From: Polynucleobacter sp. HIN11
GTDB taxonomy: Bacteria; Pseudomonadota; Gammaproteobacteria; Burkholderiales; Burkholderiaceae
Length of the DNA stretch: 64,000 bases
NCBI RefSeq assembly: GCF_030297675.1
Contig: NZ_AP028142.1
Span: forward strand, 310,001 to 374,000
Direction of reading: 5' to 3'
Shown here: piece by piece, positions 44,153 through 53,345 of the stretch
Layout of the letters: each line of letters begins with the position of its first letter
Position numbering within the stretch: position 1 is the stretch's first letter
Translations under genes and position numbers: made by a program
Notes under the pieces: model-generated
What the model was told of the DNA's origin: nothing
The model's input: the letters and a program-made list of their open reading frames with translations, nothing else
Database searches by the model: none

Positions 44153-44181
44153 TTGATAATCATTCTCATTCGTATTACAAT
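44153..44181 (+). promoter_or_regulatory. Fur box inside the fbpA promoter
   Basis: A near-ideal promoter TTGATA (44153-44158), 17-nt spacer, TACAAT (44176-44181). The spacer contains GATAATCATTCTCATTC (44155-44171). Its reverse complement reads AATGAGAATGATTATC, which matches most positions of the Fur consensus. Fur with iron would cover the promoter. The fbpA ATG is 35 nt behind the -10. Confidence 0.75.
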
Positions 44182-44216
44182 GTAATCTTTGTAATTGCTG
44201 ATAGGAATGGTTTGAC

Positions 44217-45290
44217 ATGCAAGGAATTCGCTCAGGCTTCACATCTTCAATCAAGAAGGTATCTTTCGTACTTGGTTTGGGTTTTGCAATTAGTGCCCCA
44301 CTTAGCCATGCGGCTGAGCCTAATACAGTTCTTAATTTGTACTCCGCGCGTCATTATCAAACCGATGAATCGCTCTACGCCAACTTCACAAAAAGTACTG
44401 GTATCAAGATTAACCGGATTGAGGCAGACGACAATGCTTTGCTTGAGCGCTTGAATAGCGAAGGTGCCAAAAGCCCAGCCGATGTGATCTTGCTTGTTGA
44501 CGCAGCACGATTGTGGCGCGCTCAAGTCAATGGAATGTTCAAGCCGATTCAGTCGAAGGTATTGGATCAGCGCATACCTGCCAACCTGCGTGCTAAGGCT
44601 GATCCGGATGGAACCACCTGGTTTGGATTTTCAACTCGGGCGCGCATTATTGTGTACAACAAAGATCGTATTAAGCCGGAGGATGTGAACACTTACGAAA
44701 AGTTAGCTGATCCAATCAATAAAGGTAAGGTATGCACTCGTTCGGGCTCACACCCCTATATGTTGTCATTGGTGGGTGCTCTGATTGAGCGTGATGGCTC
44801 TGCGGCCACTGAAAAGTGGGCCAAAGGCATGGTTGCCAACATGGCGCGCGCACCGAAAGGTGGCGACACCGATCAAATCCGTGCTGTTGCATCGGGTGAG
44901 TGTGCTGTTGCTTTAACCAACTCCTACTACTTAGCGCGCCTAATGCGCTCGACCAAGCCTGAGGATATTGCGGTGGTTGCTAAAGTGGGTCATATTTGGC
45001 CCAATCAAAATGCCGGTGGTGTGCACATCAATATTTCTGGGGGAGGGGTAGCCAAGAACGCTCCCAATCCGCAAGCAGCCGTTAAGTTTTTAGAGTATCT
45101 AGCCAGCGATGCGGCGCAGATCTATCTGGCCGATGGTAATAACGAATGGCCGGTTGTGACGGGCGTAAAAGTCGACAATCCTGCTTTAAAAGCGCTCGGA
45201 CCTTATCAAGTCGAAAAAGTATCGATCGCTGCCATTGGCCGTAATCAAGTAGCGGCGCAGCGTATCTTGGATCAGGCAGGTTATCGCTAG
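44217..45290 (+). CDS. fbpA: Ferric iron-binding periplasmic protein
   Basis: A 357-aa binding protein with a signal peptide (SFVLGLGFAISAPLSHAAE, cleavage near residue 32). It has the FbpA/FutA pattern LNLYSARHYQTDESLYANF and the double tyrosine in VALTNSYYLARLM, where tyrosines bind Fe(III). It has its own Fur-box promoter, so it can be made in excess over the permease. ATG 44217 is chosen, with AGGA about 11 nt upstream. Confidence 0.92.
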   Translation: MQGIRSGFTSSIKKVSFVLGLGFAISAPLSHAAEPNTVLNLYSARHYQTDESLYANFTKSTGIKINRIEADDNALLERLNSEGAKSPADVILLVDAARLWRAQVNGMFKPIQSKVLDQRIPANLRAKADPDGTTWFGFSTRARIIVYNKDRIKPEDVNTYEKLADPINKGKVCTRSGSHPYMLSLVGALIERDGSAATEKWAKGMVANMARAPKGGDTDQIRAVASGECAVALTNSYYLARLMRSTKPEDIAVVAKVGHIWPNQNAGGVHINISGGGVAKNAPNPQAAVKFLEYLASDAAQIYLADGNNEWPVVTGVKVDNPALKALGPYQVEKVSIAAIGRNQVAAQRILDQAGYR

Positions 45291-45294
45291 ACGA

Positions 45295-46062
45295 CTAACC
45301 GCGACCAACAAATGGCATCTTGCTTGCCATGATGGTCATGAACAAGATATTGCTTTCGGGCGGCAGTTTGGCCATCTGTAAAACAGCCTGTCCAACATGA
45401 TCAACATCCATCCGCGGCTCGACTTTGATCGAGCCGTCAGCCTGCATAATTCCGGCGGCCATGCGCTCGGTCATTTCAGTAGCGGCATTACCAATATCAA
45501 TCTGACCGCAGTTAATATTGAATGGCCTGCCATCGAGGGCGATGGATTTGGTTAGACCGGTAATTGCATGCTTAGTTGCGGTGTAAGGTGCGGTATTGGG
45601 TCTAGGCGCATGGGCTGAAATTGAGCCATTATTAATAATGCGACCACCTTGTGGTGACTGGGCTTTCATCATCCGCATAGCCTCTTGTGCACATAAGAAG
45701 GCGCCACAAAGATTGCTGTTGACGACATTCATCCACTGTTCATAGGAGAGTTCATCCATCGGGATCGCAGGTGCGCCCATCCCCGCGTTATTGAAAAGTA
45801 CATCAATGCGGCCGAATTGATTTTTGAGCTTACTGAATAATGATTTCACTTCTTCAGGTTTACCGACATCACACGCCACCGCTAAGCAATTGCTAGCATT
45901 GCCACCAATATCGTTAATTGCTTTTTGCAAACGTTCTAGATTACGCCCAGTAAGCACGACCGAGAATCCATCGGATAACAGTGCTTTAGCAGCGGCCTTA
46001 CCAATACCAGTTCCGGCACCGGTAATAAGAGCAACACGCAGAGAGTTTGAGTTCGTTGGCAT
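45295..46062 (-). CDS. Short-chain dehydrogenase/reductase
   Basis: A 255-aa classical SDR. Cofactor loop TGAGTGIGKA near residue 15, NNAG near 90, and active-site Ser (NNGSISAHAP) with Tyr and Lys in PYTATKHA. The start is ATG 46062 (MPTNSNSLRVALIT). The open frame to 46158 would overlap the divergent TAXI gene. It converges with fbpA, with 4 nt between the stops. Substrate unknown. Confidence 0.9.
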   Translation of the reverse strand: MPTNSNSLRVALITGAGTGIGKAAAKALLSDGFSVVLTGRNLERLQKAINDIGGNASNCLAVACDVGKPEEVKSLFSKLKNQFGRIDVLFNNAGMGAPAIPMDELSYEQWMNVVNSNLCGAFLCAQEAMRMMKAQSPQGGRIINNGSISAHAPRPNTAPYTATKHAITGLTKSIALDGRPFNINCGQIDIGNAATEMTERMAAGIMQADGSIKVEPRMDVDHVGQAVLQMAKLPPESNILFMTIMASKMPFVGRG

Positions 46063-46106
46063 GGATTTAATCAGGGCATAATGGTTAAAAATAGAATGAT
46101 AAAGCC

Positions 46107-47408
46107 ATGAACCTTTTGTATCAGATCGCCTCTCGACCTGCCTACTTGGTGACGGCATTTATCGCGATCATTGCCAGTATCTTTTTGGCGATCTGGCTGA
46201 TATTGCCTGGGCCTCCCAAGACATTGACGATTGCTACTGGTTTTCCGGAGGGGCTCTACCATCAGTTTGCTACGCAACTTCAAGCAGAACTCGCAAAACA
46301 AAAGATCACCTTGCGTATCCGGAATACGGGTGGCAGTGCGGATAACTTGGCGCTAATGGCAGATCCCAAATCGGGAGTGGATTTAGCGATTATTCAGAGT
46401 GGGGTAGGTGACCCTAGTCGGTATTCAAAGCTCACCGCATTGGCAGGACTCTTCTACGAACCTCTTTGGGTTTGGTATCGACCCGAGGCCTTTGTCAAAG
46501 ATGGGAGGTCTTTACAGGAATTGAATCAGCTCAAGGGAAAAAAAGTATCAATCGGTAATGAGGGGAGCGGCACAAATTTACTCTCCCAAGCGATTCTCAA
46601 ACTCAATGATATTGAGCCCACGCAACTTCATTTATTAACCCTCAATCCTGATGAAGCGATTTCACAGCTTCGCAAAGGGGAGATTGACGTTGCCATGATT
46701 GTTCTTGCTGGCGAAGCGCCCTTATTGAAAGATTTCTACCAATTACCCGGCATTCGCCTAATGGACTTTGATCAAGCAGAGGCATACACCCGTGTTCTGC
46801 CTTTTCTCAAGAGGGTTGATGTCCCAAGGGGCATTGTGAGCATTGCACATGATTTACCGAAAGAAGATATTCATGTGATTGCACCCACGGCAACCTTAGT
46901 AGCACATTCGAATATCAATCCTGCTACGGTGAGTCTTTTGCTAGGTGCTTCATATGACATATTGCGCAATTACTCGCGCTTGCAAAAACCCGGTGAGTTT
47001 CCTTCCAGTAAAGGCTTGGATTTTCCAATTGATTTAGACGCAGAGATTTTCTTAAAAGACGGCCCTTCATTTTTCTATCGACATCTGCCTTTTTGGGGTG
47101 CGGTATGGCTTGAGCGCGTCATCAAGATTTTGATCCCGTTGCTCATCATTTTGTTTCCCATTTTTGCCTATCTGCCTGCGATTTTGAACCTAAGCTTGAA
47201 GATTCGGCTGGGCCGACTCTATAGAGTCTTGAAAAATATTGAAAAACGCTTTGCATCTTCAAGAGATGCGGATCATTTGTTGACTGAGCTAAATGATCTT
47301 GAGAAACGCATTGAGCGACTCAATGTATCCCTAATTCAGTCAAAAGAACTTTATGATCTCCGTTCGCATATTGCTTTAGTACGTAATCAGTTAAAACAGG
47401 CAAAATAA
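46107..47408 (+). CDS. Membrane-anchored TAXI-family solute-binding protein
   Basis: A 433-aa protein with the TAXI fold of TRAP substrate-binding proteins (IATGFPEGLYHQFATQL, NTGGSADNLALM, KGKKVSIGNEGSGTNLLSQA). Unlike normal secreted ones it has an N-terminal membrane helix (about 14-35) and a C-terminal one (about 338-365), then a cytoplasmic coiled-coil tail of 60 residues. No TRAP permease gene is adjacent, so it may act as a membrane sensor or scaffold rather than an uptake component. It diverges from the SDR gene. A TAGAAT hexamer lies 9 nt before the ATG. Confidence 0.85.
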   Translation: MNLLYQIASRPAYLVTAFIAIIASIFLAIWLILPGPPKTLTIATGFPEGLYHQFATQLQAELAKQKITLRIRNTGGSADNLALMADPKSGVDLAIIQSGVGDPSRYSKLTALAGLFYEPLWVWYRPEAFVKDGRSLQELNQLKGKKVSIGNEGSGTNLLSQAILKLNDIEPTQLHLLTLNPDEAISQLRKGEIDVAMIVLAGEAPLLKDFYQLPGIRLMDFDQAEAYTRVLPFLKRVDVPRGIVSIAHDLPKEDIHVIAPTATLVAHSNINPATVSLLLGASYDILRNYSRLQKPGEFPSSKGLDFPIDLDAEIFLKDGPSFFYRHLPFWGAVWLERVIKILIPLLIILFPIFAYLPAILNLSLKIRLGRLYRVLKNIEKRFASSRDADHLLTELNDLEKRIERLNVSLIQSKELYDLRSHIALVRNQLKQAK

Positions 47409-47415
47409 GATTTCA

Positions 47416-48150
47416 ATGTTAGCGCCCCCATTTACCCCATTTGATCAACTGCAACTTTCCTTGCAAGAGCGGGGCTATGCGGTGATATCCCCCGATAGCC
47501 TGAGCCAATTAGTGAGGGTCCCTCTCAAGGATCTGGGGGCATTGAAGACCCATTGGAATGATCTGCCGCGCGATCCGTACTTAAAAGATGGGGGACGCTA
47601 TCGGTTTCGTCGTCATGCGAGCTATCTGCTTCATCAAGGAACTCTTGAATTAGCACCCCATCGTGCCCATTGGCAATCGGTTGATTACAACGCTCTGCAT
47701 GGCGGGATCGAGCGTTGGTTTGAGCCCCTAGAGCCCGAATTGCAGAACAACTCTACTTGGCAACAATTAATGCTGGGGATCTCGCAATTATTTCCTGCAT
47801 CTCCAAGATGGTATGTTGAGGCCCATCCTTTTCGGATCGATACCAGTGATGGTATCGGTCGCCCCACGCCTGAGGGAGCACATCGCGACGGTGTCGACTA
47901 CGTTGTGGTGATTTTGGTGGATCGAGTGGGTGTCAAAGGCGGGGAGACCCGTATTTTTGAAGCACAAGGCTCGATTGGTTTGCGGTTTACCTTGCAGGAT
48001 TCTTGGACAGCCTTAGTTTTAAATGATGCGAAGATGATTCATGAGACCACACCAATTCAACCCATCGGAGCCCATGGCTATCGAGACACCTTGGTGATTA
48101 CCTTTCGGCGCAATGGTTTTCAAGAGCCTCCAAATCGGCAAGATCAGTAA
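47416..48150 (+). CDS. 2-oxoglutarate/Fe(II) oxygenase family protein
   Basis: A 244-aa protein of the 2OG-Fe oxygenase family to which amino-acid hydroxylases belong. Iron ligands are the HRDG pair in EGAHRDGVDYVVVIL and the later His in MIHETTPI. Arg in YRDTLVITF would bind 2-oxoglutarate. It hydroxylates a free amino acid or similar small molecule by family, with the substrate unknown. It lies 7 nt behind the TAXI gene and 10 nt before the MFS gene, so all three may be one operon. Confidence 0.83.
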   Translation: MLAPPFTPFDQLQLSLQERGYAVISPDSLSQLVRVPLKDLGALKTHWNDLPRDPYLKDGGRYRFRRHASYLLHQGTLELAPHRAHWQSVDYNALHGGIERWFEPLEPELQNNSTWQQLMLGISQLFPASPRWYVEAHPFRIDTSDGIGRPTPEGAHRDGVDYVVVILVDRVGVKGGETRIFEAQGSIGLRFTLQDSWTALVLNDAKMIHETTPIQPIGAHGYRDTLVITFRRNGFQEPPNRQDQ

Positions 48151-48160
48151 TTAAATCGTC

Positions 48161-49381
48161 ATGAGCATTCTGAAAGGGAATACACCATGGATGTTGGTAG
48201 CCCAAGTCGGTGCTCTATTGGGCTTTGCTGCATATGCTGTGACCCTAACCACTTTGCAAGGCGAGTGGGGCCTCTCTAATTTTGAATCCGGCCTAATTGC
48301 CAGTGCATTCTTCGTAGGTTATATCGCGGTGGTGCCATTTGCCACGGCGCTAACCGATCAGATGGATGCGCGGCGTATCTATATGACTGGAAGTTTGTTG
48401 GCGATTGCGGGTCAATTGGGAATGGGCTTTATCGCCAGTGGCTTTATCAGCGCTTGCGCTTGTATGATGGTGAGCGGCGCTGGGTTAGCAGCTACCTATA
48501 TGCCAGGTCTCAAAATCCTTTCCGATCGAGCTATTCAAGGGGAAATCACCCGCCATATTGCGTTTTATACGGCGTTCTTTGGGGTTGGGACGGGCCTCTC
48601 CTACGTCATCTCAGGGTGGATCCTCGATCTGGGTGATTGGCATCATGTTTACCGTTGGGTCGCTTTGGGTCCAGCATGCTCGCTCCTGATCGTGTTGGTG
48701 CTGATTCAGCCAACACGTCATTCTCACTGGCAAGACAATATAAGGATTGATTGGCGTAATATTTTTCCGATCCGGAAGTGGCAACAAGTTTTGCAAAATC
48801 GCAATGCCTCAGGATACATCCTCGGATATACCGTTCATTCACTTGAGCTCTTTGCCTCGCGCAGTTGGTTAGTTGCCTTTTTTATCCTTAGCACCCAGCT
48901 TTCGGGCGAGCAATTTATTCTGGCGGCTACGACACTTGCTGGAGTCATTAATTTCTTTGGGGTACCTGCCTCGATTTTGGGTAACGAGCTTGCCTTAAAG
49001 GTGGGTCGCCAACAATGGGTGTGTATTGTGATGATCACCAGCGCTGTTTTTGGAGTGGCGCTCGCTTACTCCATGGGCCATGCCAGTTGGATTATTTTGG
49101 CACTGGCAATTGGTCATGCCATTTTTATCATGGCAGATTCTGCTACGTTGACCGCGGGGCTAGTAACAAGCGCTGATGAGAAGCTCAAGGGAGCAGCAAT
49201 GGGCTTACATTCGCTGATGGGTTTTGGGGGTGGATTATTGGGCCCAGCCATTTTTGGTTTTGTGCTTGATCTCACCGGATCCCAATCCGATCGAGTTTCT
49301 TGGATTTGGGCCTATGCTTCGATCGTAGTTTGGGGGGTCTTATTTGTGATCTATGAACGTCGCAAGGGCTGGGTCCGCTAA
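48161..49381 (+). CDS. MFS transporter
   Basis: A 406-aa protein with about twelve hydrophobic helices. The loop 2-3 motif is degenerate (ALTDQMDARRIYMTG) but in the right place, with a second copy position at NELALKVGRQQWV. Its role is export or uptake of a small molecule. Its place behind a 2OG oxygenase suggests handling of a related compound. It converges with the SulP gene, and the two stop codons overlap by 2-3 bases. Confidence 0.88.
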   Translation: MSILKGNTPWMLVAQVGALLGFAAYAVTLTTLQGEWGLSNFESGLIASAFFVGYIAVVPFATALTDQMDARRIYMTGSLLAIAGQLGMGFIASGFISACACMMVSGAGLAATYMPGLKILSDRAIQGEITRHIAFYTAFFGVGTGLSYVISGWILDLGDWHHVYRWVALGPACSLLIVLVLIQPTRHSHWQDNIRIDWRNIFPIRKWQQVLQNRNASGYILGYTVHSLELFASRSWLVAFFILSTQLSGEQFILAATTLAGVINFFGVPASILGNELALKVGRQQWVCIVMITSAVFGVALAYSMGHASWIILALAIGHAIFIMADSATLTAGLVTSADEKLKGAAMGLHSLMGFGGGLLGPAIFGFVLDLTGSQSDRVSWIWAYASIVVWGVLFVIYERRKGWVR

Positions 49382-51021
49382 GTTATCAAAAATGCATTTC
49401 TGGCTTTTTGAAGTCCACTAGCGAGGTCATGGCAGAAATACTCCGAACTCATCTTGTCGTAAAGACCAGAGCGCAGGGCAATATCATGGGTTTGATGATT
49501 TAAGCCGCAGATATAAACTACTACGCCCTGAGTTTGGCAATGGTGCATGAACTCCATCAAACTATCCATCCCAGTCGCATCCATATAAATTACATTCTTA
49601 AAATCCAATACCACCGCACATTGCGGCAGCCGTTGCTCGATTTTTTCAAGCAGCTGAATAGCTCCAAAAAAGAGTGCGCCATAAATGCGATACGCTGCCA
49701 CTTTATCCTCTTGACCCTCAAGAAATGGAAAGTCAGTGATCGGCGCATTTTCAATTCGTGAGAGACTTGAAATTCGATATACAAAAGTGATGAACGCCAA
49801 GATTAATCCCACTTGCACAGCAACCGTTAAATCCACCGTGACTGTGAGTAAAAACACGCTGATCATGGTGATGCGGTAGGGCAGACGAAATTGTTGGACA
49901 TCGATGAACTTTTTCCAATCCCCCATGTTCCAAGCAATAAAGATGAGGATAGCGGCTAAGCATGCCAAGGGAATATTTTTTGCCAATGGTGATGCTAATA
50001 CGATGATGAGCAGTAGAGTGGCTGAATGAACAATCGCTGAGATTGGTGTTCTAGCGCCAGATTCAATATTAGTGACCGTGCGGGCAATCGTACCGGTAAC
50101 TGGCATACCCCCAAAGAAAGGCATGAAAAAGTTAGCAATCCCCTGGCCCATGAGCTCTTGATTGGGGCGATGGCGCTCATGCGTCAAGCCATCGGCAATA
50201 CGAGCGCAGAGCAGGGATTCAATGGCGCCTAATAGTGCTAGGGTCATCGCTGGGGCAATCACCAATTGAGCGCTCTCCCAAGTAATTCCTTGCCATTGAG
50301 GACTTGGAAGACCGGATGGAATTCCACCAAAGCGCGTTCCAATCGTCTCCACTGGTAATGAAAAAATGGTGGTTACCAGAGTTGCGAGTACCAGAACCCA
50401 AATGGTCCCTGGAATGATCCCCGGTTTTCCGAGGCGCTTATGAAAGAGTCGCCATAGAATCAGAAAGAGCAGACTTGAGAGTGATAGAGCGAAGGTCGTT
50501 GGGTTCCAGGTAGCGGCCTGATGAATGAGCGTTTGTACCATGCTAACGAATTGCGATGGTAATTGTGGAATTTGCAAACCAAAGAAGTCTTTAATTTGCG
50601 AAAGAATGATGAGAACCGCAATACCATTCGTAAAGCCAACAATCACGGCAATCGGAATAAAGCGAACTAGAGTTCCTAGGCGAAACAGTCCCATCAGAAA
50701 TAAAAAAACACCTGATAGGGTGGTGGCGAGTAAGAGATTGGCAACCCCATAGCGATCAACAATGGCATAAATGATCACGATAAAGGCACCAGCAGGCCCT
50801 GCAATTTGAACTTTAGTGCCGCCAAATAGCGCGACAATCAATCCCCCAATAATGGCGGCAAAGATTCCAGCCTCGGGTTTTAAGCCACTAGCAATTGCAA
50901 ACGCCATTGCCAGTGGTAGAGCAATCACCCCTACCGTGATACCGGCGAGTACATCTTGTGAGAACTGTTGACGCGAATACTCGCTAAATGAATCAAGGAT
51001 GGCTGGTCGAAAGAAAGCCAT
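49378..51021 (-). CDS. SulP-family anion permease with STAS domain
   Basis: A 547-aa SulP transporter. The N-terminal membrane part has GVIALPLAMAFAIASGLKPE near 30-50 and GGMPVTGTIARTVTNIESGA near 300. The C-terminal STAS domain (about 445-540) includes VVLDFKNVIYMDATGMDSL, the anti-sigma-antagonist-like fold. It imports sulfate, bicarbonate or another anion, and the exact anion is not clear. It is 9 nt behind the DUF2177 gene. Confidence 0.9.
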   Translation of the reverse strand: MAFFRPAILDSFSEYSRQQFSQDVLAGITVGVIALPLAMAFAIASGLKPEAGIFAAIIGGLIVALFGGTKVQIAGPAGAFIVIIYAIVDRYGVANLLLATTLSGVFLFLMGLFRLGTLVRFIPIAVIVGFTNGIAVLIILSQIKDFFGLQIPQLPSQFVSMVQTLIHQAATWNPTTFALSLSSLLFLILWRLFHKRLGKPGIIPGTIWVLVLATLVTTIFSLPVETIGTRFGGIPSGLPSPQWQGITWESAQLVIAPAMTLALLGAIESLLCARIADGLTHERHRPNQELMGQGIANFFMPFFGGMPVTGTIARTVTNIESGARTPISAIVHSATLLLIIVLASPLAKNIPLACLAAILIFIAWNMGDWKKFIDVQQFRLPYRITMISVFLLTVTVDLTVAVQVGLILAFITFVYRISSLSRIENAPITDFPFLEGQEDKVAAYRIYGALFFGAIQLLEKIEQRLPQCAVVLDFKNVIYMDATGMDSLMEFMHHCQTQGVVVYICGLNHQTHDIALRSGLYDKMSSEYFCHDLASGLQKARNAFLIT

Positions 51022-51030
51022 TGTAGGTTT

Positions 51031-51447
51031 TTAGGTTTTAAACCAATTCCCCAACCACTGAGTAATCCCATAGGCCAACACTGAGCATGTTGCTGTCAGA
51101 ATACTGCCCCAGGCGATATCAATCAGAGCAAGCTTACTTGGAAAATCACGAATCACAGCTAGATTGGTGAGGTTATAGGTCATGTAGCAAAAGAGTCCAA
51201 AAAGCGCACCATAAATGAGTGCATCAAGCCATACCTGCTTTTGTAGGGCGGGATAAATCACAAAAATTAGGGCTCCAAGTCCGTACAACAGATAAAAGCC
51301 TAAAGCGGCCATCAGATTGGGATTGGGGGACATGAGGGTACCCATTTCACTGCGATACAGGCCTTTGGCAATTCCTAATAACCAAATTAAATCAATCACT
51401 AAGAGGCAAAGCAGGAAGGCAAAATAGGGGATGAAATACTTGAGCAT
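51031..51447 (-). CDS. DUF2177 membrane protein
   Basis: A 138-aa protein with four membrane helices. The pattern LLVIDLIWLLGIAKGLYRSE near the start and YMTYNLTNLAVIRDFP in the third segment fit DUF2177. Function is unknown. The start is ATG 51447 (MLKYFIPYF) or GTG 51468. Neither has a strong SD. It probably shares a transcript with the SulP gene. Confidence 0.8.
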   Translation of the reverse strand: MLKYFIPYFAFLLCLLVIDLIWLLGIAKGLYRSEMGTLMSPNPNLMAALGFYLLYGLGALIFVIYPALQKQVWLDALIYGALFGLFCYMTYNLTNLAVIRDFPSKLALIDIAWGSILTATCSVLAYGITQWLGNWFKT

Positions 51448-51536
51448 TTTGGTCAGAACCAGTCGCACAGACCGTTAATCGGACTTAACATAGTAATGTC
51501 AGTATAAATCCTTCAACTATTTCACAGGAGGTATCT

Positions 51537-51977
51537 ATGTTTCGTAATTTAATCGTACCTGTTGATGGTAGCGATATGAGTATGAAATCGCTCAAGAAAG
51601 TGGCCGAATTAGCAAAGGTGGACGGCGCAAAAATTACTTTAGTTTATGTATCCGACCCATTGCCTCCGATTGCGTATGCCGATAGCACCATGGGAGTAGC
51701 TTTTACCGACACCGAACACAAAAAGACCTGTGAGGCCTTTGCAAAGAAAATTCTGGCGAAATGTAGTGAAAAATTGGGCAAGGGCTTAATGGTTGATGCC
51801 CGCCATATTTTTCATGTCAACCTATACGAAGGAATCATCGAGGCTGCTAAGAAAGCCAAGGGAGATGTGATTGTGATGGCATCCCATAAAAATACCGGCC
51901 TCAAAGGGATTATGCTCGGCAGTGAAACCCACGCAGTAATCGTACACACCAAATTGCCAGTATTGGTTTTGGGCTAG
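51537..51977 (+). CDS. Universal stress protein (UspA family)
   Basis: A 146-aa single-domain USP. N-terminal NLIVPVDGSDMSMKSL, C-terminal ATP-type motif MASHKNTGLKGIMLGSETHA, which fits G-2X-G-9X-G(S/T) as in ATP-binding members. A full AGGAGG stands at the proper distance from the ATG. It is divergent from the DUF2177 gene and convergent with ccmI. Confidence 0.93.
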   Translation: MFRNLIVPVDGSDMSMKSLKKVAELAKVDGAKITLVYVSDPLPPIAYADSTMGVAFTDTEHKKTCEAFAKKILAKCSEKLGKGLMVDARHIFHVNLYEGIIEAAKKAKGDVIVMASHKNTGLKGIMLGSETHAVIVHTKLPVLVLG

Positions 51978-51987
51978 TTTCTATTTT

Positions 51988-52857
51988 CTATTTCTTTTTC
52001 TGTTGGCCCGCCTCGGCGCGAGCTGCAGCGATGTTTTCATCCATGCCCCGTGCAAACTCACTATCCGCAGGTACTAAGCCTTTTGCCTTGGACCAATATT
52101 CTTCAGCTTTTTTATAGTCCCCTATTTCAAAATAAGCAGTGCCTCCCAGGGCAAGGGCTTTGAGATTATTGGGGTCGATCTGTAGGGCTTTTTGCACCAG
52201 GCGCATCGGTTCACCTTTAATACTCTTATTCTCAAACGCTAAGAGATCGGCATAGTCCACCAAGAGTTGGGCATTATTGGGGTTGAGTTCCAATGCTTTC
52301 TTATAAGCCGCCCGAGCTTCTGCCATCCGGTTTAATGCAGCATATGAGCGCCCCAGCATTTGCCAGCCCTCAGCATTATTAGGCTCCTTTTCGAGCCGTT
52401 GAGCTAAACGCTCAACCATGCCCTCAATATCTTGTTGCGTCAGCTGCGGTTGGCCTTGATTAGCCTCTGGCAAGTAAAGGGCTAATGGGGACCCGACCAA
52501 GAGATATAAAACAATCGCCCCAATGGGTAATGTGGTGGCAATGAAAATGGTCGACCATTTTTTCTTGCGCTGGTGTAACTCCCCATCCAAAACAAGTTGA
52601 TCGGCAGCGATCGCTCGCTCCTCTTGGAGTAAGCGTTTTTCAATGTCAAGGCGCGATTCGGCTAATTGCTCTTGAGAGATACGACCTTCTTGGTGGTCAA
52701 GCTCAAATTGACGTAATTGATTTTGAAGAATAGCAATATTTTCGTCTTGCTCGAAACTAATTTTTTCAAGATTAAGCTTGCTTTTGCGAAACGGAATAAT
52801 GATCAATAAAACCGCAACCACGGTCATCAATACAGCAATCAGGATGAAAAGAGTCAT
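51988..52857 (-). CDS. ccmI: Cytochrome c maturation protein CcmI
   Basis: A 289-aa protein with two membrane helices (about 1-20 and 102-120), a coiled coil between them and TPR repeats after about 155 (NAEGWQMLGRSYAALNRMAE, NNAQLLVDYADLLAF, NNLKALALGGTAYFE). CcmI delivers apocytochrome c to the heme lyase CcmFH. It is the last gene of the ccm operon, overlapping ccmH at TAATG. Confidence 0.92.
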   Translation of the reverse strand: MTLFILIAVLMTVVAVLLIIIPFRKSKLNLEKISFEQDENIAILQNQLRQFELDHQEGRISQEQLAESRLDIEKRLLQEERAIAADQLVLDGELHQRKKKWSTIFIATTLPIGAIVLYLLVGSPLALYLPEANQGQPQLTQQDIEGMVERLAQRLEKEPNNAEGWQMLGRSYAALNRMAEARAAYKKALELNPNNAQLLVDYADLLAFENKSIKGEPMRLVQKALQIDPNNLKALALGGTAYFEIGDYKKAEEYWSKAKGLVPADSEFARGMDENIAAARAEAGQQKKK

Positions 52858-53345
52858 TACTGGTTTCCTAGTTTGCGGTCTAGCAGTTGTCTAGCGCGTT
52901 CAATCTCTTGAGCTGAAAATGTTTCTTGAGACAGCTCTTGTTTGCGTTGTTTAATTTGGCGAACCAATAAAACAATACCAAGCAACATCAGTAAAAATGG
53001 ACCAACCCAAAGCATTACAGTTGCTGCATTAAAGGGAGGCTTATAGAGCACAAAGTCTCCATAACGCTCAGTCATGTATCTCAAGATTTCTTGTTTAGAG
53101 CGTCCCTCACTTAGCTGTTGGCGAACTTGGTTTTTGAGATCCACCGCGAGATCAGCATTAGAATCCGCAATCGTTTGATTCTGACAAACCAGGCAGCGCA
53201 GTTCATTCGAGACCTCGAGAACTTTCTTCTCAAGCGCTGGGTTATCCGAAACCGAGGGGGCTGTATTGCTTTGCGCTAAGCCCATGCTGTGAATAGCAGA
53301 GCTGAGTAAGAGTCCAGCCACCAAATGAATAGAGAAGTTCTTCAT
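52857..53345 (-). CDS. ccmH: Cytochrome c maturation protein CcmH
   Basis: A 162-aa thiol-disulfide protein with a signal peptide and the active-site motif LRCLVCQNQ, then IADSNADLAVDLKNQVR and a single membrane helix after about residue 110. It reduces apocytochrome cysteines before heme attachment. It overlaps ccmG at ATGA. Confidence 0.94.
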   Translation of the reverse strand: MKNFSIHLVAGLLLSSAIHSMGLAQSNTAPSVSDNPALEKKVLEVSNELRCLVCQNQTIADSNADLAVDLKNQVRQQLSEGRSKQEILRYMTERYGDFVLYKPPFNAATVMLWVGPFLLMLLGIVLLVRQIKQRKQELSQETFSAQEIERARQLLDRKLGNQ

